NCBI RefSeq assembly: GCF_028283785.1
Contig: NZ_JAPWKB010000014.1
Span: 372,001-436,000, forward strand
Source: Paraburkholderia sp.
Lineage (GTDB): Bacteria > Pseudomonadota > Gammaproteobacteria > Burkholderiales > Burkholderiaceae
Length of the DNA: 64,000 nucleotides
Direction of reading: 5' to 3'
The translations under genes were made by a program, and so were the position numbers. Below the pieces are notes generated by a model. It was not told where the DNA came from. It was given only the letters and a program-made list of their open reading frames with translations, and searched no databases. Positions 41,797 to 51,214 of the stretch are shown piece by piece (positions within the stretch are counted from its first letter, which is position 1; the number at the start of each line of letters is the position of its first letter).

Positions 41797-43412
41797 TTGA
41801 GCTCATCTGGCGCATCCCCTTCGTTCACATTCACCGGTTCGTTACTGATCGACGGCGAGGCCGTGCAAGGGCGCGGCGCGTCGTTCAACGGACGCGAGGC
41901 CGCGACCGGCGACGTGTTCGGTCCGGCATTTCATGGCGCGCTCCCCGGCGACGTCGCGCACGCGTGCGAACTCGCGGAAGCCGCATTCGACGTCTATAGC
42001 GAGACGTCGCTGGAAGCACGCGCAGCTTTTCTCGACGCGATCGCCGATCAGACGCCGCGCTCGGCGATGAACTCGTGCGTGTCGCGAGTGCGGAAAGCGG
42101 TTTGCCGGAAGCGCGGATTGCGGGCGAGCGCGCGCGCACGATCGGACAACTGCGGCTGTTCGCGCGCGTGGTCCGCGAAGGTGCGTGGATCGACGCGCGG
42201 ATCGATCCGGCGATGCCCGATCGTCAACCGTTGCCGCGTCCCGATCTGCGGATGCGGCGTGTCGCGCTCGGTCCGGTCGCGGTATTCGGCGCGAGCAATT
42301 TTCCGCTGGCGTTTTCCGTCGCGGGCGGCGATACGGCGTCCGCGCTTGCCGCCGGTTGCCCGGTCGTCGTCAAGGCGCATTCCGCGCATCCGGGCACGTC
42401 CGAACTGGTCGGCCGCGCGGTGCAGGCGGCCGTGCGCGCGTGCGGCTTGCCTGACGGTGTGTTCGCGTTGCTGTTCGACGCGGGTTTCGAAGTGGGTTCC
42501 GCGCTGGTCAGCCATGCGTCGATCAAGGCAGTCGGCTTCACCGGATCGCGCGCGGGCGGGTTGGCGCTGGTCGCGTTGTCGGCTGCGCGCGCCGAGCCGA
42601 TTCCGGTTTACGCCGAGATGAGCAGCGTCAATCCGGTGTTCGTGTTGCCCGCGGCAATGGCCGCGCGCGGCCAGCAACTCGCCCGTGATTACGTCGATTC
42701 GTTGACGCTCGGCGCGGGTCAGTTTTGCACCAATCCCGGCTTGCTGTTCGCGTTGAAAGGCGCGCAACTCGACGCGTTCGTCGCGACCGCCGTCGACGCG
42801 TTGAGCGCGAAGCCATGCGGCGTGATGCTGACGGGCGGAATTGCGGCCGCGTATGCGAAGGGCGTCGAGAGTCTGTCGAAGATCGACGGCGCTCAGGTCG
42901 CGGCGCGCGGTACGTCGTCGGACGATGCTGCGGGTTGGCGCGGTCAGCCTGCGCTGTTTTCGGTGGACGCTGAGCATCTGCTCGCGCAACCCGCGTTGAC
43001 GCACGAAGTGTTCGGGCCGAGTTCGGTGGTGATCGCGTGCGACAGCGTCGCGCAGATGATCGAGGTGGCGCGACGACTCGAAGGACAATTGACGGCGACA
43101 TTGCAAATCGATCCCGACGATTACGCGCTGGTGCAACCGCTGGTCGGCGTGCTCGCACGCAAGGCCGGCCGCGTGCTGGCGAATGCGTTTCCGACCGGTG
43201 TCGAAGTGGCCGATGCGATGGTGCACGGCGGCCCGTATCCGGCCACGTCCGATTCGCGCACGACGTCCGTCGGCACGGCCGCCATCGAACGTTTTCTGCG
43301 TCCGGTCTGCTATCAGGGCTTGCCGCAGGCGTTGTTGCCGGACGCGTTACGCGACGGCAATCCGCTTGCGATTGCACGGCGTATCGACGGCAAGCTGCAA
43401 CTGGCGTCGTGA
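41797..43412 (+). pseudogene. 2,5-dioxovalerate (alpha-ketoglutarate semialdehyde) dehydrogenase, 1-base frameshift
   Basis: An aldehyde dehydrogenase that would oxidise alpha-ketoglutarate semialdehyde to alpha-ketoglutarate, the last step of oxidative pentose breakdown. The N-terminal 87 codons (from TTG 41797, with GGAG eight bases upstream) are in one frame and the rest, starting LGDELVRVASAESGLPEARI, is in another. The junction is at 42055-42060: reading CCGCGCTC as CCGGCGCTC (one extra G) restores a full 538-residue protein of normal length. The catalytic Asn (GASNFP), Glu (YAEMSSVNP) and Cys (GQFCTNPG) are all intact and no other damage is seen. This looks like a recent mutation or a sequencing error in a GC run. 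The frame-2 part alone (42075-43412) would lack the N-terminal oligomerisation and cofactor strands. Confidence 0.85.
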
Positions 43413-43608
43413 TACGCAAAGACATGTTGCAAGGCCGTTGGACGGACAAAAGCGGCTGCATCGCATGCTATTCTCACGCACGGCTCCGGCCGTGGCGTGC
43501 AGCAGGCAGCCTGCACCCAGCAACCCGCATCACGCGTTGGCCGTCTGTTTTCGCATCGACCGGGTAGCGAACCCGCATGCAACGGACGGCACGACGCACC
43601 TGGATACT

Positions 43609-44337
43609 ATGGACTACCGGCATCTTCAGAATCGAAAGAGCATGCACGCGCGAATCGTGCAGGATCTCGGCATCGAGATCGTCAGCGGACGTCTCGCGCC
43701 TGGTGCGCGGCTGCCCGCCGAGCCGACCTTATGCGAGCAGTACGGCGTCAGTCGCCCGGTGTTGCGTGAAGCGACGCGCGTGCTCGTCGCCAAAGGTCTG
43801 GTGATTTCAAAACCGCGCGTGGGCAGCATAGTGCGTCCGCGTGACGACTGGCACATGCTCGATCCCGATGTGCTGTTCTGGACGTTGAGCAACATTCCCG
43901 AAGGCGATTTTTTCCGTTCGTTGCTGACCGTGCGACGCATCATCGAACCCGCCGCGGCCGCGCTCGCCGCCACCGCCGCAACCGAAGAAGATCTCGGCCG
44001 CATCAGCGCCGCTTACGACCGGATGGAGTGCGCGCCGACCGCGTCCGCGTTGCTCGACCCCGACCTCGAATTTCACCGCGCGATCATGGCGGCAACGCAT
44101 AACGACATGCTTGCGTATATCGGCAACATGATGTCGCTGGCGTTGTCCGAGTCGATCAAGCTGACGAGCCGGCATCCGGATACGCATGCGCTGTCGTTGC
44201 CGCGGCACAAGGCGATCCTGACGGCCATCTTGAATCGCGACGCGTTGGCCGCACGGCAGGCGAGCCTCGTGCAACTGGAACACGCACGGGCCGACGCGGA
44301 TACGATTCTTGAGGTTGGGAGCCGGCAGCCGCATTGA
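43609..44337 (+). CDS. GntR-family (FCD/FadR-type) transcriptional regulator
   Basis: A 242-residue regulator with an N-terminal winged helix (GARLPAEPTLCEQYGVSRPVLREATRVLVAKGLV, residues 36-69) and a C-terminal FCD effector domain whose metal ligands are visible (DLEFHRAI and PRHKAIL). Such regulators sense sugar acids or other carboxylates. It stands between the semialdehyde dehydrogenase and the arabinonate dehydratase genes and is the natural regulator of both; the recurrent ATAG-N5-CTAT palindrome is its likely site. ATG 43642 with AAAGAG upstream is an alternative start. Confidence 0.9.
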   Translation: MDYRHLQNRKSMHARIVQDLGIEIVSGRLAPGARLPAEPTLCEQYGVSRPVLREATRVLVAKGLVISKPRVGSIVRPRDDWHMLDPDVLFWTLSNIPEGDFFRSLLTVRRIIEPAAAALAATAATEEDLGRISAAYDRMECAPTASALLDPDLEFHRAIMAATHNDMLAYIGNMMSLALSESIKLTSRHPDTHALSLPRHKAILTAILNRDALAARQASLVQLEHARADADTILEVGSRQPH

Positions 44338-44365
44338 GGTGGGGTGGGTGTGCGTGGTTCAGACG

Positions 44366-44395
44366 AAAAAAAACCGCGCAACACCGGTTGCGCGG
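44366..44395 (-). terminator. Rho-independent terminator of the arabinonate dehydratase gene
   Basis: CCGCGCAAC (44374-44382), loop ACCG, GTTGCGCGG (44387-44395). On the minus strand the stem is followed by eight T (A-run 44366-44373 on the plus strand). Located 20 bases after the dehydratase stop at 44417. Confidence 0.93.
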
Positions 44396-44416
44396 CCAAC
44401 CTTCCCACTGCAGTTT

Positions 44417-46159
44417 CTAGTGCGAGTGCTTCGGCACTTCAGCACCACGACATCCCACCAGGAAGTCGAAATCGCATCCTTCGTCGGCTTGCAGCACGTG
44501 GTCCACGTACATCTTCCGATAACCGCTTGCGTCCGCCGGATCGCGTGTCTGCGCTTCCTTCCATTCGGCCAGGCGTGAAGTCAATTCCGCTTCCGGAATA
44601 TCGAGCTTCAACAGTCCCGCTTCGCAATCCATTTCGATCCAGTCGCCGTTGCGCACGATCGCCAGCGGGCCGCCCGCGCGCGCTTCCGGCGCAACGTGCA
44701 GCACCACCGTGCCGTATGCCGTGCCGCTCATCCGTGCGTCGGACACGCGGACCATATCGGTGACGCCTTGTGCGAGGAGCTTCGGCGGCAAGCCCATGTT
44801 GCCCACTTCCGCCATGCCCGGATAACCCTTCGGTCCGCAATTTTTCATCACGAGGACGGAGTCGGCCGTGACGTCGAGATCGGGGTCGGCGATGCGCGCC
44901 TTGTAGTCGTCGAAATTCTCGAACACGACCGCGCGGCCGCGATGTTTGAGCAACGACGCGGTTGCCGCCGACGGCTTCAGCACCGCGCCGTTCGGCGCCA
45001 GATTGCCGCGCAGCACGCACAGGCCGCCATCGGCGACGAGCGGATTGTCGAGCGGACGGATCACTTCGTCGTTATAGATCGGCGCTTCCTTCACGTTGTC
45101 CCACAGCGAGTGACCGTTCGCCGTCAGCGCGTCCGGATGCGGCAACAGGCCCGCTTCGCCGAGACGGCGCAGCACGCCCGGCAAGCCGCCCGCGTAATAG
45201 AACTCTTCCATCAGGAAGCGGCCCGATGGCTGAAGATCGACGACGGTCGGCGTGCCGCGACCGGTCAGCGTCCAGTCGTCGAGATCGAGTTGTACGCCCA
45301 TGCGCCCGGCAATCGCCTTCAGGTGAATCGCCGCATTGGTCGATCCGCCGATCGCCGCGTTCGCGCGGATCGCGTTCTGGAACGCTTCGCGCGTCAGCAA
45401 CTTCGACAGACGCAAATCTTCCAGCGCCATCTCGACGATGCGGATGCCCGACATGTGCGCGAGCACGTAGCGGCGCGAGTCCACGGCAGGAATCGCCGCG
45501 TTGTGCGGCAGCGTCACGCCGAGCGCTTCGGCCATGCAGGCCATCGTCGATGCCGTGCCCATCGTGTTGCAAGTGCCGGCCGAACGCGATTGACCCGCTT
45601 CGGCGGACAAAAACTCATGCATCGAGATCTTGCCGGCCTTCACCTGTTCGCTCAGTTGCCATACCACCGTGCCCGAGCCGATGTCCTTGCCGTGATGCTT
45701 GCCATTGAGCATCGGTCCGCCGCTGACGACGATCGCCGGCACGTCGCAACTCGCCGCACCCATCAACAGCGCAGGCGTAGTCTTGTCGCAACCGACCAGC
45801 AGCACGACGGCGTCGATCGGGTTGCCGCGAATCGATTCCTCCACGTCCATGCTCGCGAGATTGCGGGTGAACATCGCGGTCGGTCGCAGGTTCGATTCGC
45901 CGTTCGAAAACACCGGAAACTCGACCGGGAAACCGCCCGCTTCGAACACGCCGCGCTTCACGTGCTCGGCAAGCTTGCGAAAGTGTGCATTGCACGGCGT
46001 CAGTTCCGACCACGTATTGCAGATACCGATGATGGGCTTGCCCTGAAACTCGTGATCGGGGATGCCCTGATTCTTCATCCAGCTGCGATACATGAAACCG
46101 TTCTTGTCGGCAGTGCCGAACCATTCTGCCGAGCGAAGCTTGCGAGGTTTGTCTGTCAT
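44417..46159 (-). CDS. L-arabinonate dehydratase (IlvD/Edd family)
   Basis: A 580-residue [2Fe-2S] dehydratase converting L-arabinonate to L-2-keto-3-deoxyarabinonate. Cys56, Cys124 and Cys197 line up with the three cluster ligands known for Rhizobium L-arabinonate dehydratase (offset of three), and the catalytic Ser lies in DARMSGTAYG. The length and the opening RSAEWFGTADKNGFMYRSW are typical of the sugar-acid branch rather than of IlvD proper. It is divergent from the keto-acid dehydratase gene with shared palindromic operator sites, and a strong terminator follows. D-xylonate or D-fuconate are possible alternative substrates, but AraFGH nearby favours arabinose. Confidence 0.9.
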   Translation of the reverse strand: MTDKPRKLRSAEWFGTADKNGFMYRSWMKNQGIPDHEFQGKPIIGICNTWSELTPCNAHFRKLAEHVKRGVFEAGGFPVEFPVFSNGESNLRPTAMFTRNLASMDVEESIRGNPIDAVVLLVGCDKTTPALLMGAASCDVPAIVVSGGPMLNGKHHGKDIGSGTVVWQLSEQVKAGKISMHEFLSAEAGQSRSAGTCNTMGTASTMACMAEALGVTLPHNAAIPAVDSRRYVLAHMSGIRIVEMALEDLRLSKLLTREAFQNAIRANAAIGGSTNAAIHLKAIAGRMGVQLDLDDWTLTGRGTPTVVDLQPSGRFLMEEFYYAGGLPGVLRRLGEAGLLPHPDALTANGHSLWDNVKEAPIYNDEVIRPLDNPLVADGGLCVLRGNLAPNGAVLKPSAATASLLKHRGRAVVFENFDDYKARIADPDLDVTADSVLVMKNCGPKGYPGMAEVGNMGLPPKLLAQGVTDMVRVSDARMSGTAYGTVVLHVAPEARAGGPLAIVRNGDWIEMDCEAGLLKLDIPEAELTSRLAEWKEAQTRDPADASGYRKMYVDHVLQADEGCDFDFLVGCRGAEVPKHSH

Positions 46160-46462
46160 GTCGTTCGTTTAGGGTGATGTCATATAGCCATACTATATCG
46201 CTCATCTGTGTGCGTCGGCGAACTGCTTGTAGCCAAACTTTTCAACTACACAGATGGGCAAATTTTCGCTGCGGTGCCGCAAAATCCTTCAAATATCTGG
46301 GATGTCTCCGTCAACAGTAAGAGAAATAGCATGACTATTGACGGCGCGGACGTGGGGAAAATACCGATCACATCCCGCAATACCTGCGCATATAGTTTGG
46401 CTATTCACGAACCCGCGGCAGATCGCGCGTTGGCGCGCCGTCGCAATGGCAGGAGATAAACA
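46160..46462. promoter_or_regulatory. 303-base divergent promoter region with three operator-like palindromes
   Basis: Controls the arabinonate dehydratase gene (minus) and the keto-deoxy-arabinonate dehydratase gene (plus). It carries three ATAG-N5-CTAT elements: 46182-46198 (arms ATATAG/CTATAT), 46325-46339 (AATAG/CTATT) and 46392-46404. A TTGACG hexamer at 46338-46343 overlaps the middle one and may be a -35 element of the plus-strand gene. The region is clearly AT-richer than its flanks. Confidence 0.75.
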
Positions 46463-47398
46463 GTGGTCACATCGCAGCGCGTTGCCGGTCGTTTCTCAGG
46501 ACTTTTCCCCGTTGCGCCGACCCCGTTTACGGAGTCGGGCGATTTGGATATCGAAGGGCAGCGCCGCGTGATCGACTGTATGGTCGATCAACAGGTGGAT
46601 GGTATCTGCATCCTCGCCAATTACTCCGAGCAATTCGTGCTGAGCGACGCCGAACGCGACACGCTGATCGACGTCTGTATCGAGCAGGTTGCGGGCCGCG
46701 TGCCGGTGATGGCGACCTGCAGCCACTTCAGCACGCGAATCGCCAGCGAACGCGCGAAACGTGCGGCTGAAGCGGGCGCCAGCATCATCATGATGATGCC
46801 GCCGTATCACGGTGCGCTGCTGCGCGCCGACGAGAACGCGATGTTCGAGTACTTCGCGCGCGTCGCCGAGGCTGCGGGCGTGCCGATCATGATTCAGGAC
46901 GCACCGCTGAGCGGCGTGTCGCTGAGCGTACCGTTCCTCGCGAGGATCGCACGCGAATTGCCGCTGGTGCGCTACTTCAAGGTGGAAGTGGCCGGTGCCG
47001 CATCGAAGCTGCGCGCGTTGATCGCGGCAGGCGGCGACACGATCGAAGGCCCGTTCGACGGCGAAGAAGCGATCACGCTGATGCCCGACCTCGACGCGGG
47101 AATTACCGGCGTGATGTCGAGCGCGCTGCTGCCCGATCTGATCCGCCCGGTATTCGATGCATTCCATGCAGGCCGCCGCGACGAAGCGCGTGCCGGCTAT
47201 GCGCGGATTCTGCCGCTGATCAACTATGAAAACCGCCAGTGCGGCTTGCGCGCGGCGAAAGCCGTGATGAAAGAGGGCGGCGTGATCAAAAGCGATGCAG
47301 TGCGTCATCCGCTCGAAGCGTTGCCGCCCGCGACGCATGCCGAATTGCTCGAACTGGCGCGCGAAGCGAATCCGCTTGCGCTGCGCTGGGGCCGTTAA
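46463..47398 (+). CDS. L-2-keto-3-deoxyarabinonate dehydratase (DapA superfamily)
   Basis: A 311-residue DHDPS/NAL-fold enzyme which in the oxidative L-arabinose pathway dehydrates keto-deoxy-arabinonate to alpha-ketoglutarate semialdehyde. The Schiff-base Lys173 is in VRYFKVEVAG. The usual Thr-Thr pair of DapA is replaced by the ANYSEQ segment, as expected for a different substrate. Start GTG 46463 has AGGAGA upstream. It is followed by the arabinose dehydrogenase gene after 31 bases. The aldolase variant of the pathway would give pyruvate and glycolaldehyde, but the co-located semialdehyde dehydrogenase supports the dehydratase role. Confidence 0.87.
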   Translation: MVTSQRVAGRFSGLFPVAPTPFTESGDLDIEGQRRVIDCMVDQQVDGICILANYSEQFVLSDAERDTLIDVCIEQVAGRVPVMATCSHFSTRIASERAKRAAEAGASIIMMMPPYHGALLRADENAMFEYFARVAEAAGVPIMIQDAPLSGVSLSVPFLARIARELPLVRYFKVEVAGAASKLRALIAAGGDTIEGPFDGEEAITLMPDLDAGITGVMSSALLPDLIRPVFDAFHAGRRDEARAGYARILPLINYENRQCGLRAAKAVMKEGGVIKSDAVRHPLEALPPATHAELLELAREANPLALRWGR

Positions 47399-47429
47399 AC
47401 CGCATCGACCTTCATCGCAACCACCTTAC

Positions 47430-48359
47430 ATGAGCCAAAAAATTTCGATTGGCATCGTCGGCGTCGGCAAGATCGCGCGCGACCAGCATCTTCCGGCACT
47501 GGCCGCACTCGACGGTTTCGATCTGGTCGCCTGCGCGAGCCGCAATGCGACGGTGGACGGCGTGCGCAACTATCCGACCATCGACGCGTTGCTGGCCGCC
47601 GAACCGACGCTCGACGCCGTGTCGTTGTGCGCGACGCCGCAAGTGCGCTTCGATCAGGCGCGCGCGGCGCTGGCTGCCGGCAAGCACGTGATGCTCGAAA
47701 AGCCGCCTGGCGCGAGCCTGAATGAAATCGAAGTGCTGCGCGCGATGGCGCAGTCCGCTGGACGCACGCTGTTCGCCACCTGGCATTCGCGCTATGCGCC
47801 GGCCGTCGATGTGTCGCGCGAATGGCTGGCGTCGCGCACGATCCGCGCGGTCGAAGTGCGCTGGAAAGAGGACGTGCGGCGCTGGCATCCGGGGCAGGCG
47901 TGGGTGTGGGAACCGGGCGGTCTCGGCGTGTTCGATCCGGGCATCAATGCACTGTCGATCGTAACGCGCATCCTGCCGCGCGAAATCATCTTGCGCAGCG
48001 CGGCGTTGTATGTGCCGGCGAATACGCAGACGCCGATCGCCGCCGACCTCGACTTCACCGACGAAACCGGCGTACCGGTGCGCGCGGAATTCGACTGGCG
48101 GCATGGCCCGGTCGAGCAGTGGGAAATCGATGTCGACACCGACGACGGCCTGCTGCATCTGTCCGAAGGCGGCAAGCGGTTGAGCATCGCGGGCAAGACT
48201 GTCGAACTCGCGGCGGAACGCGAATATCCCGCGCTGTACGAGCGTTTCCAGTGGCTGATCGAGCACGGCGCGCACGACGTCGATGTGCGCCCGCTGCGCC
48301 ATGTCGCCGATTCGTTCCTGCTCGGACGTCGTCACGAGGTGGAAGCGTTTCACGACTGA
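47430..48359 (+). CDS. L-arabinose 1-dehydrogenase (Gfo/Idh/MocA family)
   Basis: A 309-residue NAD(P)-dependent oxidoreductase, the same length as the Azospirillum L-arabinose 1-dehydrogenase. It has the Rossmann motif GIVGVGKIA (8-16) and the catalytic Lys in MLEKPPGAS. It oxidises L-arabinose (or D-galactose) to the lactone. A long frame begins upstream at 47295, but ATG 47430 puts the Rossmann fold at the N-terminus. It lies between the pathway dehydratase and the AraFGH transporter genes. No separate lactonase gene is in the window, so hydrolysis of the lactone must be spontaneous or use an unlinked enzyme. Confidence 0.9.
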   Translation: MSQKISIGIVGVGKIARDQHLPALAALDGFDLVACASRNATVDGVRNYPTIDALLAAEPTLDAVSLCATPQVRFDQARAALAAGKHVMLEKPPGASLNEIEVLRAMAQSAGRTLFATWHSRYAPAVDVSREWLASRTIRAVEVRWKEDVRRWHPGQAWVWEPGGLGVFDPGINALSIVTRILPREIILRSAALYVPANTQTPIAADLDFTDETGVPVRAEFDWRHGPVEQWEIDVDTDDGLLHLSEGGKRLSIAGKTVELAAEREYPALYERFQWLIEHGAHDVDVRPLRHVADSFLLGRRHEVEAFHD

Positions 48360-48476
48360 GCCGTTCTTCACGAACGCTCGACCCGAACAAGCGCATCAAC
48401 GCAATGTAGCTTTCATGCAGTGCCCTAAAACCACATGACACAGTCGGCAACGACTTGATGAAGCAAGGAGACGAGT

Positions 48477-49481
48477 ATGACCAGCAAGCTAAGACGCCTC
48501 ACGCTGTGCGCAGCGATGGCCGGGTTGTTCGCCGCGCCGTTTGCCGCCCAGCTCACGGCACGCGCCGACGAGCCGCTGAAGATCGGCTTCCTCGTGAAGA
48601 TGCCCGAACAGGCATGGTTCATCAACGAGCAGAAAGCGGCCGCCGCGCTCGGTCAGAAAGAAGGTTTCCCGGTGGTGAATATCGGCACGCCGGACGGCGA
48701 AAAGGTGCTGGCCGCGATCGATAACCTCGGCGCGCAAGGCGCGAAAGGTTTCGTGATCTGCGCACCCGACGTCCGTCTCGGACCGGCCATTCAGGCGCGT
48801 GCGAAGCGCTACAACATGAAGTTCGTGACGGTCGACGATCAACTGGTGGACTCGACCGGCAAGCCGCTCGCGGGCGTGCCGCACCTCGGCATGTCGGCGT
48901 TCAAGATCGGCAATCAGGTCGGCACGGCGATCGCCGACGAAATGAAGCGTCGTGGCTGGAAGCCGGAAGAAGTGGGCGCGCTGCGCATCACCGATTACGA
49001 ACTGCCGACCGCCAAACTGCGCACCGACGGCGCGACCGAATCGCTGATCGCCGGCGGCTTCAAGAAGGAAAACATCTTCGATGCGCCGCAAAAAACCACC
49101 GACGACGAAGGCGGTTTCAACGCCGCATCGCCGGTGTTGTCGAAGCATCCGAACATCAAGAAGTGGGTGATCTTCGCGCTGAACGAAGAGACGGTGCTGG
49201 GCGGCGTGCGCGCGACCGAGCAGCTGCATATTCCGTCGGCGGACGTGATCGGCGTCGGCATCAACGGTGCAGGCGAAGCGTTCGCCGAGTTCCAGAAGAA
49301 GGAACCGACGGGCTTCTACGGCACCATCGCGGTCAGCTCGACGAATCACGGCAAGGACAGCACCCAGAACCTCGTCGACTGGATCAAGACGGGCAAGCAG
49401 CCGCCCGCCGATACGCAGACCACCGGCAAGCTGATGACGCGCACCAACTGGAAGGACGTGCGTACCGAACTGGGAATCTGA
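48477..49481 (+). CDS. araF: L-arabinose-binding periplasmic protein
   Basis: A 334-residue binding protein with a signal peptide (cleavage near ARA-DE, residue 30). The mature part follows E. coli AraF closely: KIGFLVKMPEQAWF, GAKGFVICAPD, VTVDDQLVD, and the late block ETVLGGVRATEQ. Start ATG 48477 has AAGGAGA upstream. It is followed by araG after 118 bases containing a strong hairpin, as is common for highly expressed binding proteins. This gene is the best argument that the whole cluster handles L-arabinose. Confidence 0.93.
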   Translation: MTSKLRRLTLCAAMAGLFAAPFAAQLTARADEPLKIGFLVKMPEQAWFINEQKAAAALGQKEGFPVVNIGTPDGEKVLAAIDNLGAQGAKGFVICAPDVRLGPAIQARAKRYNMKFVTVDDQLVDSTGKPLAGVPHLGMSAFKIGNQVGTAIADEMKRRGWKPEEVGALRITDYELPTAKLRTDGATESLIAGGFKKENIFDAPQKTTDDEGGFNAASPVLSKHPNIKKWVIFALNEETVLGGVRATEQLHIPSADVIGVGINGAGEAFAEFQKKEPTGFYGTIAVSSTNHGKDSTQNLVDWIKTGKQPPADTQTTGKLMTRTNWKDVRTELGI

Positions 49482-49516
49482 GCGCGAACTGACGTTGCGA
49501 ACCTGAGAGTAGCTGC

Positions 49517-49547
49517 GCGGCATCGGTGTGCGATTCACCGGTGCCGC
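49517..49547 (+). repeat. Intercistronic hairpin between araF and araG
   Basis: GCGGCATCGGTG (49517-49528), 7-base loop, CACCGGTGCCGC (49536-49547): 12-bp stem with one G-T pair. No T-run. Such stems typically protect the 3' end of the binding-protein message and lower expression of the ATPase gene. Confidence 0.7.
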
Positions 49548-49599
49548 GTCGCATGAAACACGAGACATACGGCACAACGCTACGCACAAGGCGATTCCG

Positions 49600-51135
49600 A
49601 TGAACGATGCAGTGACCCATGCTCCGCGCGCGACGCCGTCCGTCGATGGCGGTCCGTATCTCGCGCTCGACGGCATTTCGGTCAGTTTTCCGGGTGTGCT
49701 GGCGCTCGACGCCGTGTCGCTCGAAGTGCGCGCGGGCGAAGTGCATGGGCTGATGGGCGAGAACGGCGCGGGTAAATCGACGCTGCTGAAAGTGTTGTCG
49801 GGCGTGAATCAGCCGCAGACGGGCGCGTTGCGCCTGAACGGCGTCGAGCAACGCTTCACGACGACGAAAGCGGCGATCGAAGCCGGCATTGCGATCATCT
49901 ATCAGGAACTGCATCTCGTGCCCGAACTGACGGTCGCGGAAAACCTGATGCTCGGGCAATTGCCGAACCGGATGGGCGTACTCGACGAACGTGGGATGGT
50001 CAAACGCGCGATCCGCGAACTCGACCGGCTCGGCGAGCGCATCGATCCGAACATGCAGGTGAAGAACCTGTCGATCGGTCAGCGCCAGATGATCGAAATC
50101 GGCAAGGCGCTGATGCGCGATGCACGTGTGATCGCGTTCGACGAACCGACCAGTTCGCTGTCGTCGCGCGAGACCGTGCAACTGTTCAAGATCATCAACG
50201 CGCTGCGGGCCGAAGGCCGCGCCATCGTGTACGTCACGCACCGGATGGACGAGGTGTACGAGCTATGCGACCGCGTGACGGTGTTTCGCGACGGCCGCCG
50301 CATCGAGACATTCGATTCGGTCGCGGACCTCGATCGCGACCGTCTGATCAGCTGCATGGTTGGGCGTTCGATTCGCGATGTGTACGGCTATCGCACGCGA
50401 CCGACCGGCGACACGATGCTCGAAGTGAAAGACCTGCTCGGTCCCGGACTGCGCGAACCGGTGTCGTTCACCGCGAAGAAGGGCGAGATTCTCGGCTTCT
50501 TCGGGCTGGTCGGCGCGGGGCGTTCGGAACTGATGAAGCTCATCTATGGCGCGACGAAAGCGGTATCGGGCAGCGTCGAACTGAAGGGCCGCAAGACGCA
50601 TTTCTCGACGCCGCGCGACGCCGTGCGCGCGGGTATCGCATTGTGTCCCGAAGACCGCAAGCAGGAAGGCATCGTCGCAATTGCTTCGGTCGCGGACAAC
50701 CTGAATATCAGCGCGCGGCGGCATTTCAGCGTGGGCAAGTTCCTGCTGAATGCGAAGCGCGAGCGCGAACTGACGCACGAATACATCGGCAAGCTCGCGA
50801 TCAAGACGCGTAACGGCGATACCTTGATCGGCACGCTGTCGGGCGGCAACCAGCAGAAGGTGATCCTGTCGCGCTGGCTGGCCGAAGAGATCGACGTGTT
50901 CCTGATGGACGAACCGACGCGCGGCATCGACGTGGGCGCGCGCGCGGAGATTTACAACCTGCTGTACGACCTCGCCGATGCGGGGCGCACCGTGATCCTG
51001 GTGTCGAGCGATCTGGCCGAGGTGATCGGCGTCGCGGATCGCGTGATCGTGATGAAGGAAGGGCGGATCGTCGGCAATCTGCCGAAGGCGCAAGCCACAC
51101 CCGATCAACTGATCAAACTCGCGCTGCCGAAATAA
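49600..51135 (+). CDS. araG: L-arabinose ABC transporter ATPase
   Basis: A 511-residue double ATPase of the AraG/MglA/RbsA type. The first domain has GENGAGKST (Walker A), a shortened signature LSIGQRQM and AFDEPTSSLS; the second has the usual degenerate loop GLVGAGRSE, with signature LSGGNQQK and LMDEPTRGID. ATG 49600 is chosen since upstream codons are not conserved. It couples ATP hydrolysis to arabinose import through AraH. Confidence 0.93.
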   Translation: MNDAVTHAPRATPSVDGGPYLALDGISVSFPGVLALDAVSLEVRAGEVHGLMGENGAGKSTLLKVLSGVNQPQTGALRLNGVEQRFTTTKAAIEAGIAIIYQELHLVPELTVAENLMLGQLPNRMGVLDERGMVKRAIRELDRLGERIDPNMQVKNLSIGQRQMIEIGKALMRDARVIAFDEPTSSLSSRETVQLFKIINALRAEGRAIVYVTHRMDEVYELCDRVTVFRDGRRIETFDSVADLDRDRLISCMVGRSIRDVYGYRTRPTGDTMLEVKDLLGPGLREPVSFTAKKGEILGFFGLVGAGRSELMKLIYGATKAVSGSVELKGRKTHFSTPRDAVRAGIALCPEDRKQEGIVAIASVADNLNISARRHFSVGKFLLNAKRERELTHEYIGKLAIKTRNGDTLIGTLSGGNQQKVILSRWLAEEIDVFLMDEPTRGIDVGARAEIYNLLYDLADAGRTVILVSSDLAEVIGVADRVIVMKEGRIVGNLPKAQATPDQLIKLALPK

Positions 51136-51214
51136 GCCGCAGCTACCTGCAACCCCCACTGCCGACCGTCATCGCGCGCGGCCACCGGCCGCGCGGCAAC
51201 GAAGAGAACCCATC

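Noticed and set aside
41572..42621. Separate 349-aa gene overlapping the dehydrogenase
   Set aside because: Only its part from 41797 to about 42057 is dehydrogenase sequence; the rest is the wrong frame after the frameshift.
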